DNA of 64,000 nt, taken from Archangium lansingense (GTDB taxonomy: Bacteria; Myxococcota; Myxococcia; Myxococcales; Myxococcaceae). Both the position numbers and the translations under genes were made by a program. The notes below the pieces were generated by a model. The model made no database searches. It was not told where the DNA came from and saw only the letters and a list, made by a program, of their open reading frames with translations. Shown piece by piece: positions 32,615-39,952 of this stretch. How positions within the stretch are numbered: the stretch's first letter is position 1; the number at the start of each line of letters is the position of its first letter. The stretch spans positions 62,001 to 126,000 of the forward strand of contig NZ_JAPNKA010000001.1 of assembly GCF_026626635.1 (NCBI RefSeq), given 5' to 3'.

Positions 32615-32679
32615 GGGCCCGCCGCACGCCGGAACGTGCGGCGAGCCATCATACCGGCGGAACGACACCACCGGAACGG

Positions 32680-34395
32680 CTACTTCCCCGACGCGCGCCG
32701 GAGGGGGAGGAACTCGGGCCGCCACATCTCGGCCTCGAGCAGGCTCTCCAGGTCCTCGGGCAGCTTGCGCATGGCCACCTCCTCCTTCACCGCCTGGCGC
32801 ATGACGGCGATGGCCACCTGCCGGCTCGCCGCGCGCAGCCGGTCCATGCGCGGGTACAGCGCGCCCTGCGCCAGCCTCGCCCCGTCCGTGTAGTCCGCCA
32901 GCGCCAGCGACGCCGCCGTCAGCATGCCGTCCGTCACCCGCTTCGCCCGCGACAGCAGCACGCCCAGCCCCAGTCCCGGGAAGATGAAGGCGTTGTTGCC
33001 CTGGCCCACCGGGTGCGGCGCCCCGTCCCACTCCACGTCCTCGAAGGGGCTGCCCGTGGCCACCAGCGCCTTGCCCTGCGTCCACTGGTAGATGTCCGCC
33101 GGCACCGCCTCGCAGTTCGCCGTCGGGTTGCTCAGCGCGAACACCACCGGGTACGGCGTGTTCGCCGCCACCGCCTTCACCACGTCCTCGCCAAATGCCG
33201 CGCGCTGCCCGCTCAGCCCCAGGAGCACCGTCACCTTCGCCTCCCGCGCCGTCTCCAGCAGGCTCGGAATCGAGCCCTGCATCTTCCACCCCGCCACGCG
33301 CGAGGGCTCGTGCGCGAACTCCAGCTTGTACGGCTCCAGCCCCTTGCGGTCCTTCAGGATGAGGCCCTTGGAGTCGATGAGGTAGATGTGCTCGCGCGCC
33401 TGCTGCGTGCTCATCCCCTCGCGCTCCATGCCGCGGACAATCTGCCGCGCCACGCCCACGCCGCCCGCGCCCGCTCCGTGCACCAGGTACACCTGCTGGC
33501 CGAGCGTCGTCTGGCTGCGCCGCGTGGCCGACAGCAGGCCCGCCAGCACCACCGCGCCCGTGCCCTGGATGTCGTCATTGAGCGAGGGCAGCACGTCCCG
33601 GTAGCGCTCCAGCACGTCGAAGGCCTTCTGCTTGCTGAAGTCCTCCCACTGCACCAGCACGTTGGGGAAGCGCCGCTTGAGCGCCGTCACGAAGGCGTGG
33701 ATGAAGTCGTCGTACTCCTTGCCCTCCATGCGCGGCCGCTTCACGCCCAGGTAGAGCGGGTCATCCAACAGCTCCTTGCGGTTGGTGCCCACGTCCAGCT
33801 CCACGGGCAGCGTCACCGCCGGGTCGATTCCCGCCGCGGCCGTGTACAGCGACAGCTTGCCAATGCAGATGGCCAGGCCGCCGAAGCCCTGGTCCCCAAT
33901 GCCCAGAATCCCCTCGTTGTCCGTGGCGACAATCAGCTGCACGTCCGGGAAGGGCGTGTTCGCCAGCAGCGCGTCGATCTCCCCGATGTTCTCCGGGCTC
34001 ACCACCAGCCCGCGCGGATAGCGGTAGATGCGGCTGAACTGCTCCACCGCCTGCGCCACCACGGGGGTGTAGATGATGGGCATCATCTCCTCGATGTGCC
34101 GGTTCAGCAGCGCGTAGAAGAGCACCTCGCTGCGGTCCTGCAGCGCGCGCAGGTAGACGTGCTTGTCCAGGTCCGAGCGGAAGGAACGGAAGTTGGCGTA
34201 GGCGCGCTCGAGCTGCTCGTCCAGAGTGGACACGTGCGTGGGCAGCAGGCCCAGCAGTCCGAACTCGCGCCGCTCCTCCAGGCTGAAGGAGGTGACCTTG
34301 TTGAGCAGGGGCAGGCGGGTGAGCATCAGCCCCTCCAGGTGCGTCTCCAGGTAGGGCCGGCCGTGGGCGTCGAGCTTCTTCTCGTACTGTTTCAT
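32680..34395 (-). CDS. maeA: NAD-dependent malic enzyme
   Basis: A 571-residue malic enzyme of the long bacterial/eukaryotic type, which decarboxylates malate to pyruvate with NAD. Visible are MPIIYTPVVAQAVEQ, PRGLVVSPENIGEI, ATDNEGILGIGDQG, QWEDF, the NDDIQGTG block with metal-binding aspartates and VHGAGAGGVGVA, the NAD(P) Rossmann motif. The length equals that of E. coli MaeA. ATG 34395 follows a divergent region shared with the spermidine-synthase-like gene. It feeds pyruvate and NADH in carbon metabolism and is part of the conserved chromosome beside the accessory operon. Confidence 0.93.
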   Translation of the reverse strand: MKQYEKKLDAHGRPYLETHLEGLMLTRLPLLNKVTSFSLEERREFGLLGLLPTHVSTLDEQLERAYANFRSFRSDLDKHVYLRALQDRSEVLFYALLNRHIEEMMPIIYTPVVAQAVEQFSRIYRYPRGLVVSPENIGEIDALLANTPFPDVQLIVATDNEGILGIGDQGFGGLAICIGKLSLYTAAAGIDPAVTLPVELDVGTNRKELLDDPLYLGVKRPRMEGKEYDDFIHAFVTALKRRFPNVLVQWEDFSKQKAFDVLERYRDVLPSLNDDIQGTGAVVLAGLLSATRRSQTTLGQQVYLVHGAGAGGVGVARQIVRGMEREGMSTQQAREHIYLIDSKGLILKDRKGLEPYKLEFAHEPSRVAGWKMQGSIPSLLETAREAKVTVLLGLSGQRAAFGEDVVKAVAANTPYPVVFALSNPTANCEAVPADIYQWTQGKALVATGSPFEDVEWDGAPHPVGQGNNAFIFPGLGLGVLLSRAKRVTDGMLTAASLALADYTDGARLAQGALYPRMDRLRAASRQVAIAVMRQAVKEEVAMRKLPEDLESLLEAEMWRPEFLPLRRASGK

Positions 34396-34707
34396 GGGGG
34401 AAACTTCGTCTCGATGAAAATGGGGGGCGATCCCTTAACGGCTTGCCCTCGGCCGCAACAAGGTCCCCCACCGGGCGGGCATAAGAGCGGGTTCGGGTCT
34501 CCCATGCGGCCCATGTACGGCGCTTCGCGCCAACACGCCGCGTCAGCCAGTGCCGTCATCCGACGTGTCAGGTAGTTATTCCCAGGCAACGCGAGGGCTG
34601 TTGGCCCGCCTGGTTCGGGAGCGGCTTTGAACGTGGAACTGGCTACCCCGGGCCGGCACTGGTTCAATCCCCGCCCCGCTTCTTTCGCCGCAACTGGCCG
34701 AGGATCG
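34396..34707. other. divergent intergenic region
   Basis: These 312 bases separate the malic enzyme and the membrane spermidine-synthase-like gene. No supported gene, repeat or RNA was seen. Both promoters must lie here. An in-frame GTG-type extension of the plus-strand gene to 34627 is possible but lacks membrane or domain features. Confidence 0.5.
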
Positions 34708-37700
34708 ATGAACGCACGTGTCTGGAAGATAGCCCCCCTGCTGTTCGGCTCGGGATTCTGTGCCCTGGTGTACCAGACCGCGTGGCAGCGCGAGCTGCGC
34801 CTCATCTTCGGGGCCTCCACGGCCGCATCGGCCGCGGTGCTGGCCATCTTCATGGGCGGGCTGGGGCTCGGAGGCGCGTTGCTGGGCGGCCGTGTGGACC
34901 GGGAGAAGCGCCCACTGGCCTTCTACGCCAACCTGGAGCTGCTCATCTCCCTGAGCGCGGCGGTGACGCCGGCGCTGGTGTGGCTGGCGCGGCTCGTCTA
35001 CACGGGCCTGGGCGGCACGGTGTCGATGGGGCTGGGCTTCGGCTCGGTGGTGCGGCTGGTGCTCTCCGCGCTGGTGCTCGCGGTGCCCACGCTGCTGATG
35101 GGTGGCACGCTGCCGGCGGCGGCGCGCGCGGCGGAGACGCAGGACGACGTGCGGCGCCGGGCGCTCGCCGTCCTCTACGGCCTCAACACCCTGGGCGCGG
35201 TGGCCGGCGCGGCGGCCTCCACCTTCCTCCTCTTCGAGGTCTTCGGCACCCGCAGCACCCTGTGGCTGGCGGCGCTCCTCAACGTGCTGGTGGCCCTGAT
35301 TGCGCGTGCGGTGGCGCGGGGACTGCCCGACCATGAGGACTCCGCCGCACCGGCCGAGGCCGCTGCTGCTGCTGCCCCGGAGGCCGCGACGGCCTCCCTG
35401 CCGCCGCGCCGCTTCGTGCTGAGCGCCGCGGCGCTGGTGGGCTTCGCCTTCTTCCTCATGGAGATGGTGTGGTACCGGATGCTGGGGCCCCTGCTGGGCG
35501 GCTCCACCTTCACCTTCGGCATCATCCTGGTGGTGGCGCTGGCGGGCATCGGCCTGGGCGGCGCGGCGTACGCGGCGTGGGGCCAGCAGCGCCCGGCCAC
35601 CCTGCGTGGCTTCGCGCTGACGTGTCTGCTGGAGGCGCTGCTGCTCGCCGTGCCCCTGGCGCTGGGCGACCGGATGGCGGTGTTCGCTTCTCTCATGCGG
35701 CCCCTGTCCATCTTCGGCTTCGGCGGCCTGGTGCTGAGCTGGGCCATCGTCGCCGCGGTGGTGGTGCTGCCGGCAGCCTTCATCTCCGGCGTGCAGTTCC
35801 CCCTGCTGCTGGCGCTGCTGGGCCGCGGCGGTAACAACGTGGGCCGCCAGGTGGGCATGGCCTACGCGTGGAACACGGCGGGCTCCATCGTGGGCTCGCT
35901 GGCGGGCGGTTTCGGCCTGCTGCCGCTGCTCTCCGCCCCTGGTGTCTGGCGGCTGGTGGGCGCGGTGCTGGTGGGCCTGGGGCTCGCCGCCGTGGTGCTG
36001 TCGCTGCGCCAGGAGCAGGCGACGCCGGGACGCATGGTGCCGCCGCTGGCCGCCGCCGTGGTGGCCGCCCTGCTGCTCACCGCAGTGGGACCCACGGCCG
36101 CCTGGCGTCACAGCGCCATCGGCGCCGGCCGCGACAAGCTGGAAGGGGGCAACTCCATCAACGGCGTGCGCGACTGGATGGCTGGCCAGCGCCGCTGGCT
36201 GCGCTGGGAGACGGACGGTGTGGAGAGCAGCGTCGGCGTCCTCGGCGCCTACGGCCTGTCCTTCATGGTGAATGGCAAGTCGGACGGCAACAGCCTCGGC
36301 GACTCGGGCACCCAGGTGATGGGCGGCCTCATCGGCGCCTTCACCCATCCCAACCCCCGCCGCTCGCTCGTGGTGGGCCTGGGCACCGGCAGCACCGCCG
36401 GCTGGCTCGGCTCCGTGCCGGAGATGGAGCGGGTGGACGTGGTGGAGATCGAGCCTGCCATCCTCCACTTCGCGCGCATGTGCCAGGACGTCAACGAGCG
36501 CGTGCTCGACAACCCCAAGGTGAAGGTGCACCTGGACGACGCCCGCGAGGTGCTGCTGGCCTCCAAGGAGTCCTACGACATCATCTTCTCCGAGCCCTCC
36601 AACCCCTACCGGGCCGGCATCTCCAGCCTCTTCTCGCGCGAGTTCTACCAGGCGGTGAAGAAGCGGCTGGCGCCCGGGGGCATCTTCCTGCAGTGGCTGC
36701 AGACGTACGAGGTGGATGCGCGCACGGTGCGCAGCGTCTACGCCACGCTGTCCAGCGAGTTCGGCGCGGTGGAGACGTGGCACACGCAGGGTGGAGATCT
36801 CATCCTCATGGCCACCGAGCAGCCGCAGCGGCATGACTTGGAGCTGATGCGGGCGCGCGTGTCGCAGGAGCCCTACCGTCGGGCGCTGCCCGCCGTCTGG
36901 GGCACGAACGAGCTGGAGGGCGTGCTGGCACACTTCATCGCCGGGCCCGCGCTGTCCAAGGCGCTGGCCGAGGGCCAGGAGGCGCTCCTCAACACGGATG
37001 ACCTCTCGTACGTGGAGTTCGCCTTCGCCCGCAGCGTGGGGCGCAAGGACACGGGCTTCTCCTACCCGCTGCTGCGCAGGCGCAGCCGGGAGCTGAACGT
37101 GGACCGTCCGGAGGTGGCGCGCGGTACGGCGGACTGGCATCGGGTGGAGGAGCTGCGGCTGTCCGGCGAGCTTCCCTACTCCATGAATCAGCCTGGCGTG
37201 AACAAGGCCGCGCTGGAGAACCACCAGGCCTTCAGCGAGGCGTACCGCCGCAACCAGCACGCCAGGGCCCTGCAGCTGTGGCGCGAGGGCGGCTGGCAGC
37301 CCCGGGGCCCCATCGAGCTGGTCCGGGTGGCCGAGTCGCTGGCCGCCGCGGGTGAGGAGGCGGCGATGATGCCCTTCGTCGAGGAACTGCGCCCCACGAG
37401 GCCCTTCGATGCCGAGGCGCTGGTGGCCCGGCTGCGCAAGCAGCAGCAGCGTCCGGTGGAGGAGACGGAGTCGCTCGAGCGCGCCTTCGCCATCCTGCGC
37501 CAGACGCCCTGGCACAACCGCTCCCTGTTGCAGGATGCGCTGACGCAGGCGTTGACCATTTCCCAGAAGGACCCGGTCCTGGGGCGGCGGCTGTGGACCG
37601 CGCTGGACAAGCCCTTCTCCAACTACGCCGGGGAGAGCCTGCGCCTGGGCGTCCGGCTGGACATGGCCGATCGGATTGACCCCAAGGGGGGCCTGTGCGC

Positions 37701-37941
37701 CGAGGCCGTCGGGGCCTTCGAGCCCCACATCCCCTGGACCCAGCAGTTCCTCGAGCTGCGCTCGCGCTGCTACGTGACGAGCAACCACCCGATGCAGGAC
37801 CAGGCGCTGGAGGATCTCCTGACTTTCATGGAGGCGGAGCCGCCGCCGCTGTGGGACAACGGGCCGGGTGCTCCGGGTAGCCCCACGCCCGCGGAGGCCC
37901 CGAAGGACGCGCCGCCGGTGTCGAACGTGGGGACGCCGTAG
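34708..37941 (+). CDS. membrane protein fused to spermidine-synthase-like domain
   Basis: A 1077-residue fusion. The first 480 or so residues contain about ten to twelve membrane helices (starting IAPLLFGSGFCALVYQ) in an MFS-like layout. A spermidine/spermine-synthase-type domain follows (about 480-720): VVGLGTGSTAGWL for S-adenosyl binding, VVEIEPAIL, HLDDAREVL, FSEPSNPYRAGISSLFS. A helical TPR-like tail (about 750-1077) ends in a Pro/Ala-rich stretch. Related bacterial fusions are called spermidine synthase-like or fused MFS/spermidine synthase; their true substrate is uncertain. The SEPSNP motif differs from the polyamine-binding DSTDP of real SpeE, so polyamine synthesis is unlikely. Confidence 0.8.
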   Translation: MNARVWKIAPLLFGSGFCALVYQTAWQRELRLIFGASTAASAAVLAIFMGGLGLGGALLGGRVDREKRPLAFYANLELLISLSAAVTPALVWLARLVYTGLGGTVSMGLGFGSVVRLVLSALVLAVPTLLMGGTLPAAARAAETQDDVRRRALAVLYGLNTLGAVAGAAASTFLLFEVFGTRSTLWLAALLNVLVALIARAVARGLPDHEDSAAPAEAAAAAAPEAATASLPPRRFVLSAAALVGFAFFLMEMVWYRMLGPLLGGSTFTFGIILVVALAGIGLGGAAYAAWGQQRPATLRGFALTCLLEALLLAVPLALGDRMAVFASLMRPLSIFGFGGLVLSWAIVAAVVVLPAAFISGVQFPLLLALLGRGGNNVGRQVGMAYAWNTAGSIVGSLAGGFGLLPLLSAPGVWRLVGAVLVGLGLAAVVLSLRQEQATPGRMVPPLAAAVVAALLLTAVGPTAAWRHSAIGAGRDKLEGGNSINGVRDWMAGQRRWLRWETDGVESSVGVLGAYGLSFMVNGKSDGNSLGDSGTQVMGGLIGAFTHPNPRRSLVVGLGTGSTAGWLGSVPEMERVDVVEIEPAILHFARMCQDVNERVLDNPKVKVHLDDAREVLLASKESYDIIFSEPSNPYRAGISSLFSREFYQAVKKRLAPGGIFLQWLQTYEVDARTVRSVYATLSSEFGAVETWHTQGGDLILMATEQPQRHDLELMRARVSQEPYRRALPAVWGTNELEGVLAHFIAGPALSKALAEGQEALLNTDDLSYVEFAFARSVGRKDTGFSYPLLRRRSRELNVDRPEVARGTADWHRVEELRLSGELPYSMNQPGVNKAALENHQAFSEAYRRNQHARALQLWREGGWQPRGPIELVRVAESLAAAGEEAAMMPFVEELRPTRPFDAEALVARLRKQQQRPVEETESLERAFAILRQTPWHNRSLLQDALTQALTISQKDPVLGRRLWTALDKPFSNYAGESLRLGVRLDMADRIDPKGGLCAEAVGAFEPHIPWTQQFLELRSRCYVTSNHPMQDQALEDLLTFMEAEPPPLWDNGPGAPGSPTPAEAPKDAPPVSNVGTP

Positions 37942-37990
37942 CGGGGGAAGCCCTCCCCCTTCCGGGGTCTCCGCGCTAGGGTGCCGCCGC

Positions 37991-38551
37991 ATGTCGGAGA
38001 CCCCACTCGTCTTCAACCATACCGTCCAGGGACTGTTCTCCCGCACGTTCCCGGACGGGGTCCCCCCCGAGCTCAAGGCGCAGCTGCGCGTGGCGGGGGT
38101 GGACCTGGACAAGCCGCTGCTGCCGGCCTACCCGACCACGGTGTGGTCGCGCTGCATCGACCTGGGTGCCCGGGCCGCCTTCCCCGACGAGCCGCGCCGC
38201 GAGCTGGCCTGGCGCCGGATGGGCGAGCGGATGATCGACGGCTACCAGGACTCGATGATTGGCCGGGCGATGTTCTCCATGCTCCAGGTGCTGGGGCCGC
38301 GCCGGATGTTGCAGCGGGCGCAGAAGAACTTCCGCACCGGCAACAACTACAGCGAGGTCCGCATCACCGAGGTGTCTCCCACGGAGATGGAGCTGTGGTT
38401 CAACGAGACGGACGACGTGCTGCGCCACTTCACGGTGGGCCTGGTGCTCGCGGGCATGCGCGCCGGGGGCGCGGATGAGCCCCAGGTGCGGCTGCACGAC
38501 ATGGACGCGAAGGGCTTCACCATGCGCGCCACGTGGAAGCCCAAGGTCTGA
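37991..38551 (+). CDS. DUF2378 family protein (myxobacterial paralogous family)
   Basis: A 186-residue protein of DUF2378, a family expanded in myxobacteria. Signature segments are FNHTVQGLF, GVDLDKPLLPAYP, GRAMFSMLQVLGPRRML and NNYSEVRITEVSPTEMELWFNE. Function is unknown; another member is at 49504-50124. The last 31 bases (38521-38551) recur 3.7 kb downstream at 42268-42298, after an inserted lipoprotein/partner module, so the original 3' flank was probably the second copy. The coding sequence itself is intact. Confidence 0.88.
   Translation: MSETPLVFNHTVQGLFSRTFPDGVPPELKAQLRVAGVDLDKPLLPAYPTTVWSRCIDLGARAAFPDEPRRELAWRRMGERMIDGYQDSMIGRAMFSMLQVLGPRRMLQRAQKNFRTGNNYSEVRITEVSPTEMELWFNETDDVLRHFTVGLVLAGMRAGGADEPQVRLHDMDAKGFTMRATWKPKV
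38521..38551 (+). repeat. 31-bp direct repeat, left copy (3' end of DUF2378 gene)
   Basis: The last 31 bases of the DUF2378 gene, starting CATGCGCGCCACGTGG and ending in TGA, are repeated at 42268-42298 with one change (T to C six bases before the end). The two copies bracket exactly the lipoprotein/partner module. This is what an insertion at a gene 3' end by site-specific recombination or end-duplication would leave. No integrase is present between them. Confidence 0.85.
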
Positions 38552-38608
38552 AGTCCTTCTCGCCGCGGCATTCGATGGGACCACGGAGATGGTCCGAGGT
38601 GCGCCTCA

Positions 38609-39952
38609 TCAAGAGCCCCGGTGGCGTTCGGCCACGCGGTAGAGCCAGGTGAGGGAGGAGTCCAGCAGGGACTGTCGCGAGCGCATGTAGTTGCGGGCCC
38701 GGACGAAGGGAAGCCAGAGGCGGTTGCCCACGAGCACCTGGGCCTCCTCGAGCTTCTGGCGCGGAATCCACCTGCCGCCGAGGTTGCGCACCAGCACCTC
38801 TCCCAGGTAGGCGCCAATGGCGGGTATCGCGTGCTCGTCGATGGCTTCCCGCAGGCGGCTCGTCGGGAATTCCTCGCGCCAGAAGTAGAAGTCGGCATCC
38901 GTGAGGGACTCGGGCGTGGCGTCGAAGACGGAGGGCACCTCCGAGTGAAGCAGGGCCACGAGGTGCTCGGCGTAGAGGCTGTACTGCTGCAGAGCGAGCT
39001 CCAGGTTCTCCACGTCTGGGGGCAGGGCGGAGCCGGCGGGGCGCCACTCCTCGGGCTCGGGAGGTTGCCATGCGTTGAGCTCGGCGATTCTGCGCTGGCG
39101 CACGTGACTGGGGGCGCGGTCCACTACCCGCGAGAGGAGAGGGGCCAGGTCCGGGTGGAAGCGGGGCTCCACGGGGGCGAGCAGGGCGCTGCGCTCATGC
39201 AGGGTGCGCAGCACGGTGTCGAAGTCGAGGTCCGGCCGGAGGTGGGCGTGGGCTCGGGCTTGGGCGAGCCGGGCCTCCTTGCTGGCGAAATCCGCGGCGG
39301 TGGGCCACGTCACCAGGAGGACGCAGCCGTTGGGCAACTCCTCCACCCGGTGCGCCGGCGTGGACAGCATGCGCTCGCGGCCCACGGTCTCCACCAGTCT
39401 GGGACTGAAGACGTTGAGCCAACACACCTCATAGACTTTATCGAACCCGTCTCTTCGTCGAGTCGCGTCGTCGCGGCCAAAATCGGGGAAGCCCGCCCAC
39501 TCCATGTCATCAATGCTGTGAGCCACTGCATGGGGACCCGGGTAGCGCGCGGTCCAGGCACGCACCATCTCCACGAATTGGCGACAGCGCTCCTCCCCCG
39601 AAAAGAAGGAGAGAGGCTTTATCTTGATGGTGATGTCCAGTTGGGGCGCAAGAGGTGGGAACCACTGTCTGAGCGTGATGTCCAACGCGGGCCACTTCGT
39701 CCGGTAGAGCCCGATGGTTGTTCCTCTGTCGCGGCGCTCCTCGTCCAGTGCCTTCCAGACGGCGGGGCGGGCATATTTTCGTCGCCGCTTGCCTTCGACG
39801 ACGTCCGGCATCCACCCACCGGCGTGCTCCTCGAGCGCCACGAGAAAAGGCTCCAGCTCGCTCTCCCTTGCCGCCTGCGGGTTGAAGGCGCCTTGGAATG
39901 AGAACCAAAGGGAGTCCTCGTCCTTCTCGCCGTGAAACTCCAGAACCTTCAT
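38609..39952 (-). CDS. cytoplasmic partner protein of the lipoprotein, immunity-like, module 2
   Basis: A 447-residue paralogue of the protein at 25279-26619, on the other strand. The N-terminal half differs noticeably (SLWFSFQGAFNPQAARESEL in place of LRLEFDTVFDQQAALEGQL), while from about residue 205 on the two are nearly identical. The start ATG overlaps the lipoprotein stop as ATGA. No signal peptide or membrane helix. Proposed as an immunity or accessory protein for the adjacent lipoprotein on context alone. Confidence 0.65.
   Translation of the reverse strand: MKVLEFHGEKDEDSLWFSFQGAFNPQAARESELEPFLVALEEHAGGWMPDVVEGKRRRKYARPAVWKALDEERRDRGTTIGLYRTKWPALDITLRQWFPPLAPQLDITIKIKPLSFFSGEERCRQFVEMVRAWTARYPGPHAVAHSIDDMEWAGFPDFGRDDATRRRDGFDKVYEVCWLNVFSPRLVETVGRERMLSTPAHRVEELPNGCVLLVTWPTAADFASKEARLAQARAHAHLRPDLDFDTVLRTLHERSALLAPVEPRFHPDLAPLLSRVVDRAPSHVRQRRIAELNAWQPPEPEEWRPAGSALPPDVENLELALQQYSLYAEHLVALLHSEVPSVFDATPESLTDADFYFWREEFPTSRLREAIDEHAIPAIGAYLGEVLVRNLGGRWIPRQKLEEAQVLVGNRLWLPFVRARNYMRSRQSLLDSSLTWLYRVAERHRGS

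Noticed and set aside
34708-37941. True spermidine synthase SpeE
   Set aside because: Membrane fusion, and the polyamine-binding motif is replaced by SEPSNP.
34576-38112. 1178-codon minus-strand frame opposite the spermidine-synthase-like gene
   Set aside because: His/Gln/Arg-rich shadow without known motifs; the plus strand has SAM motifs and membrane helices.
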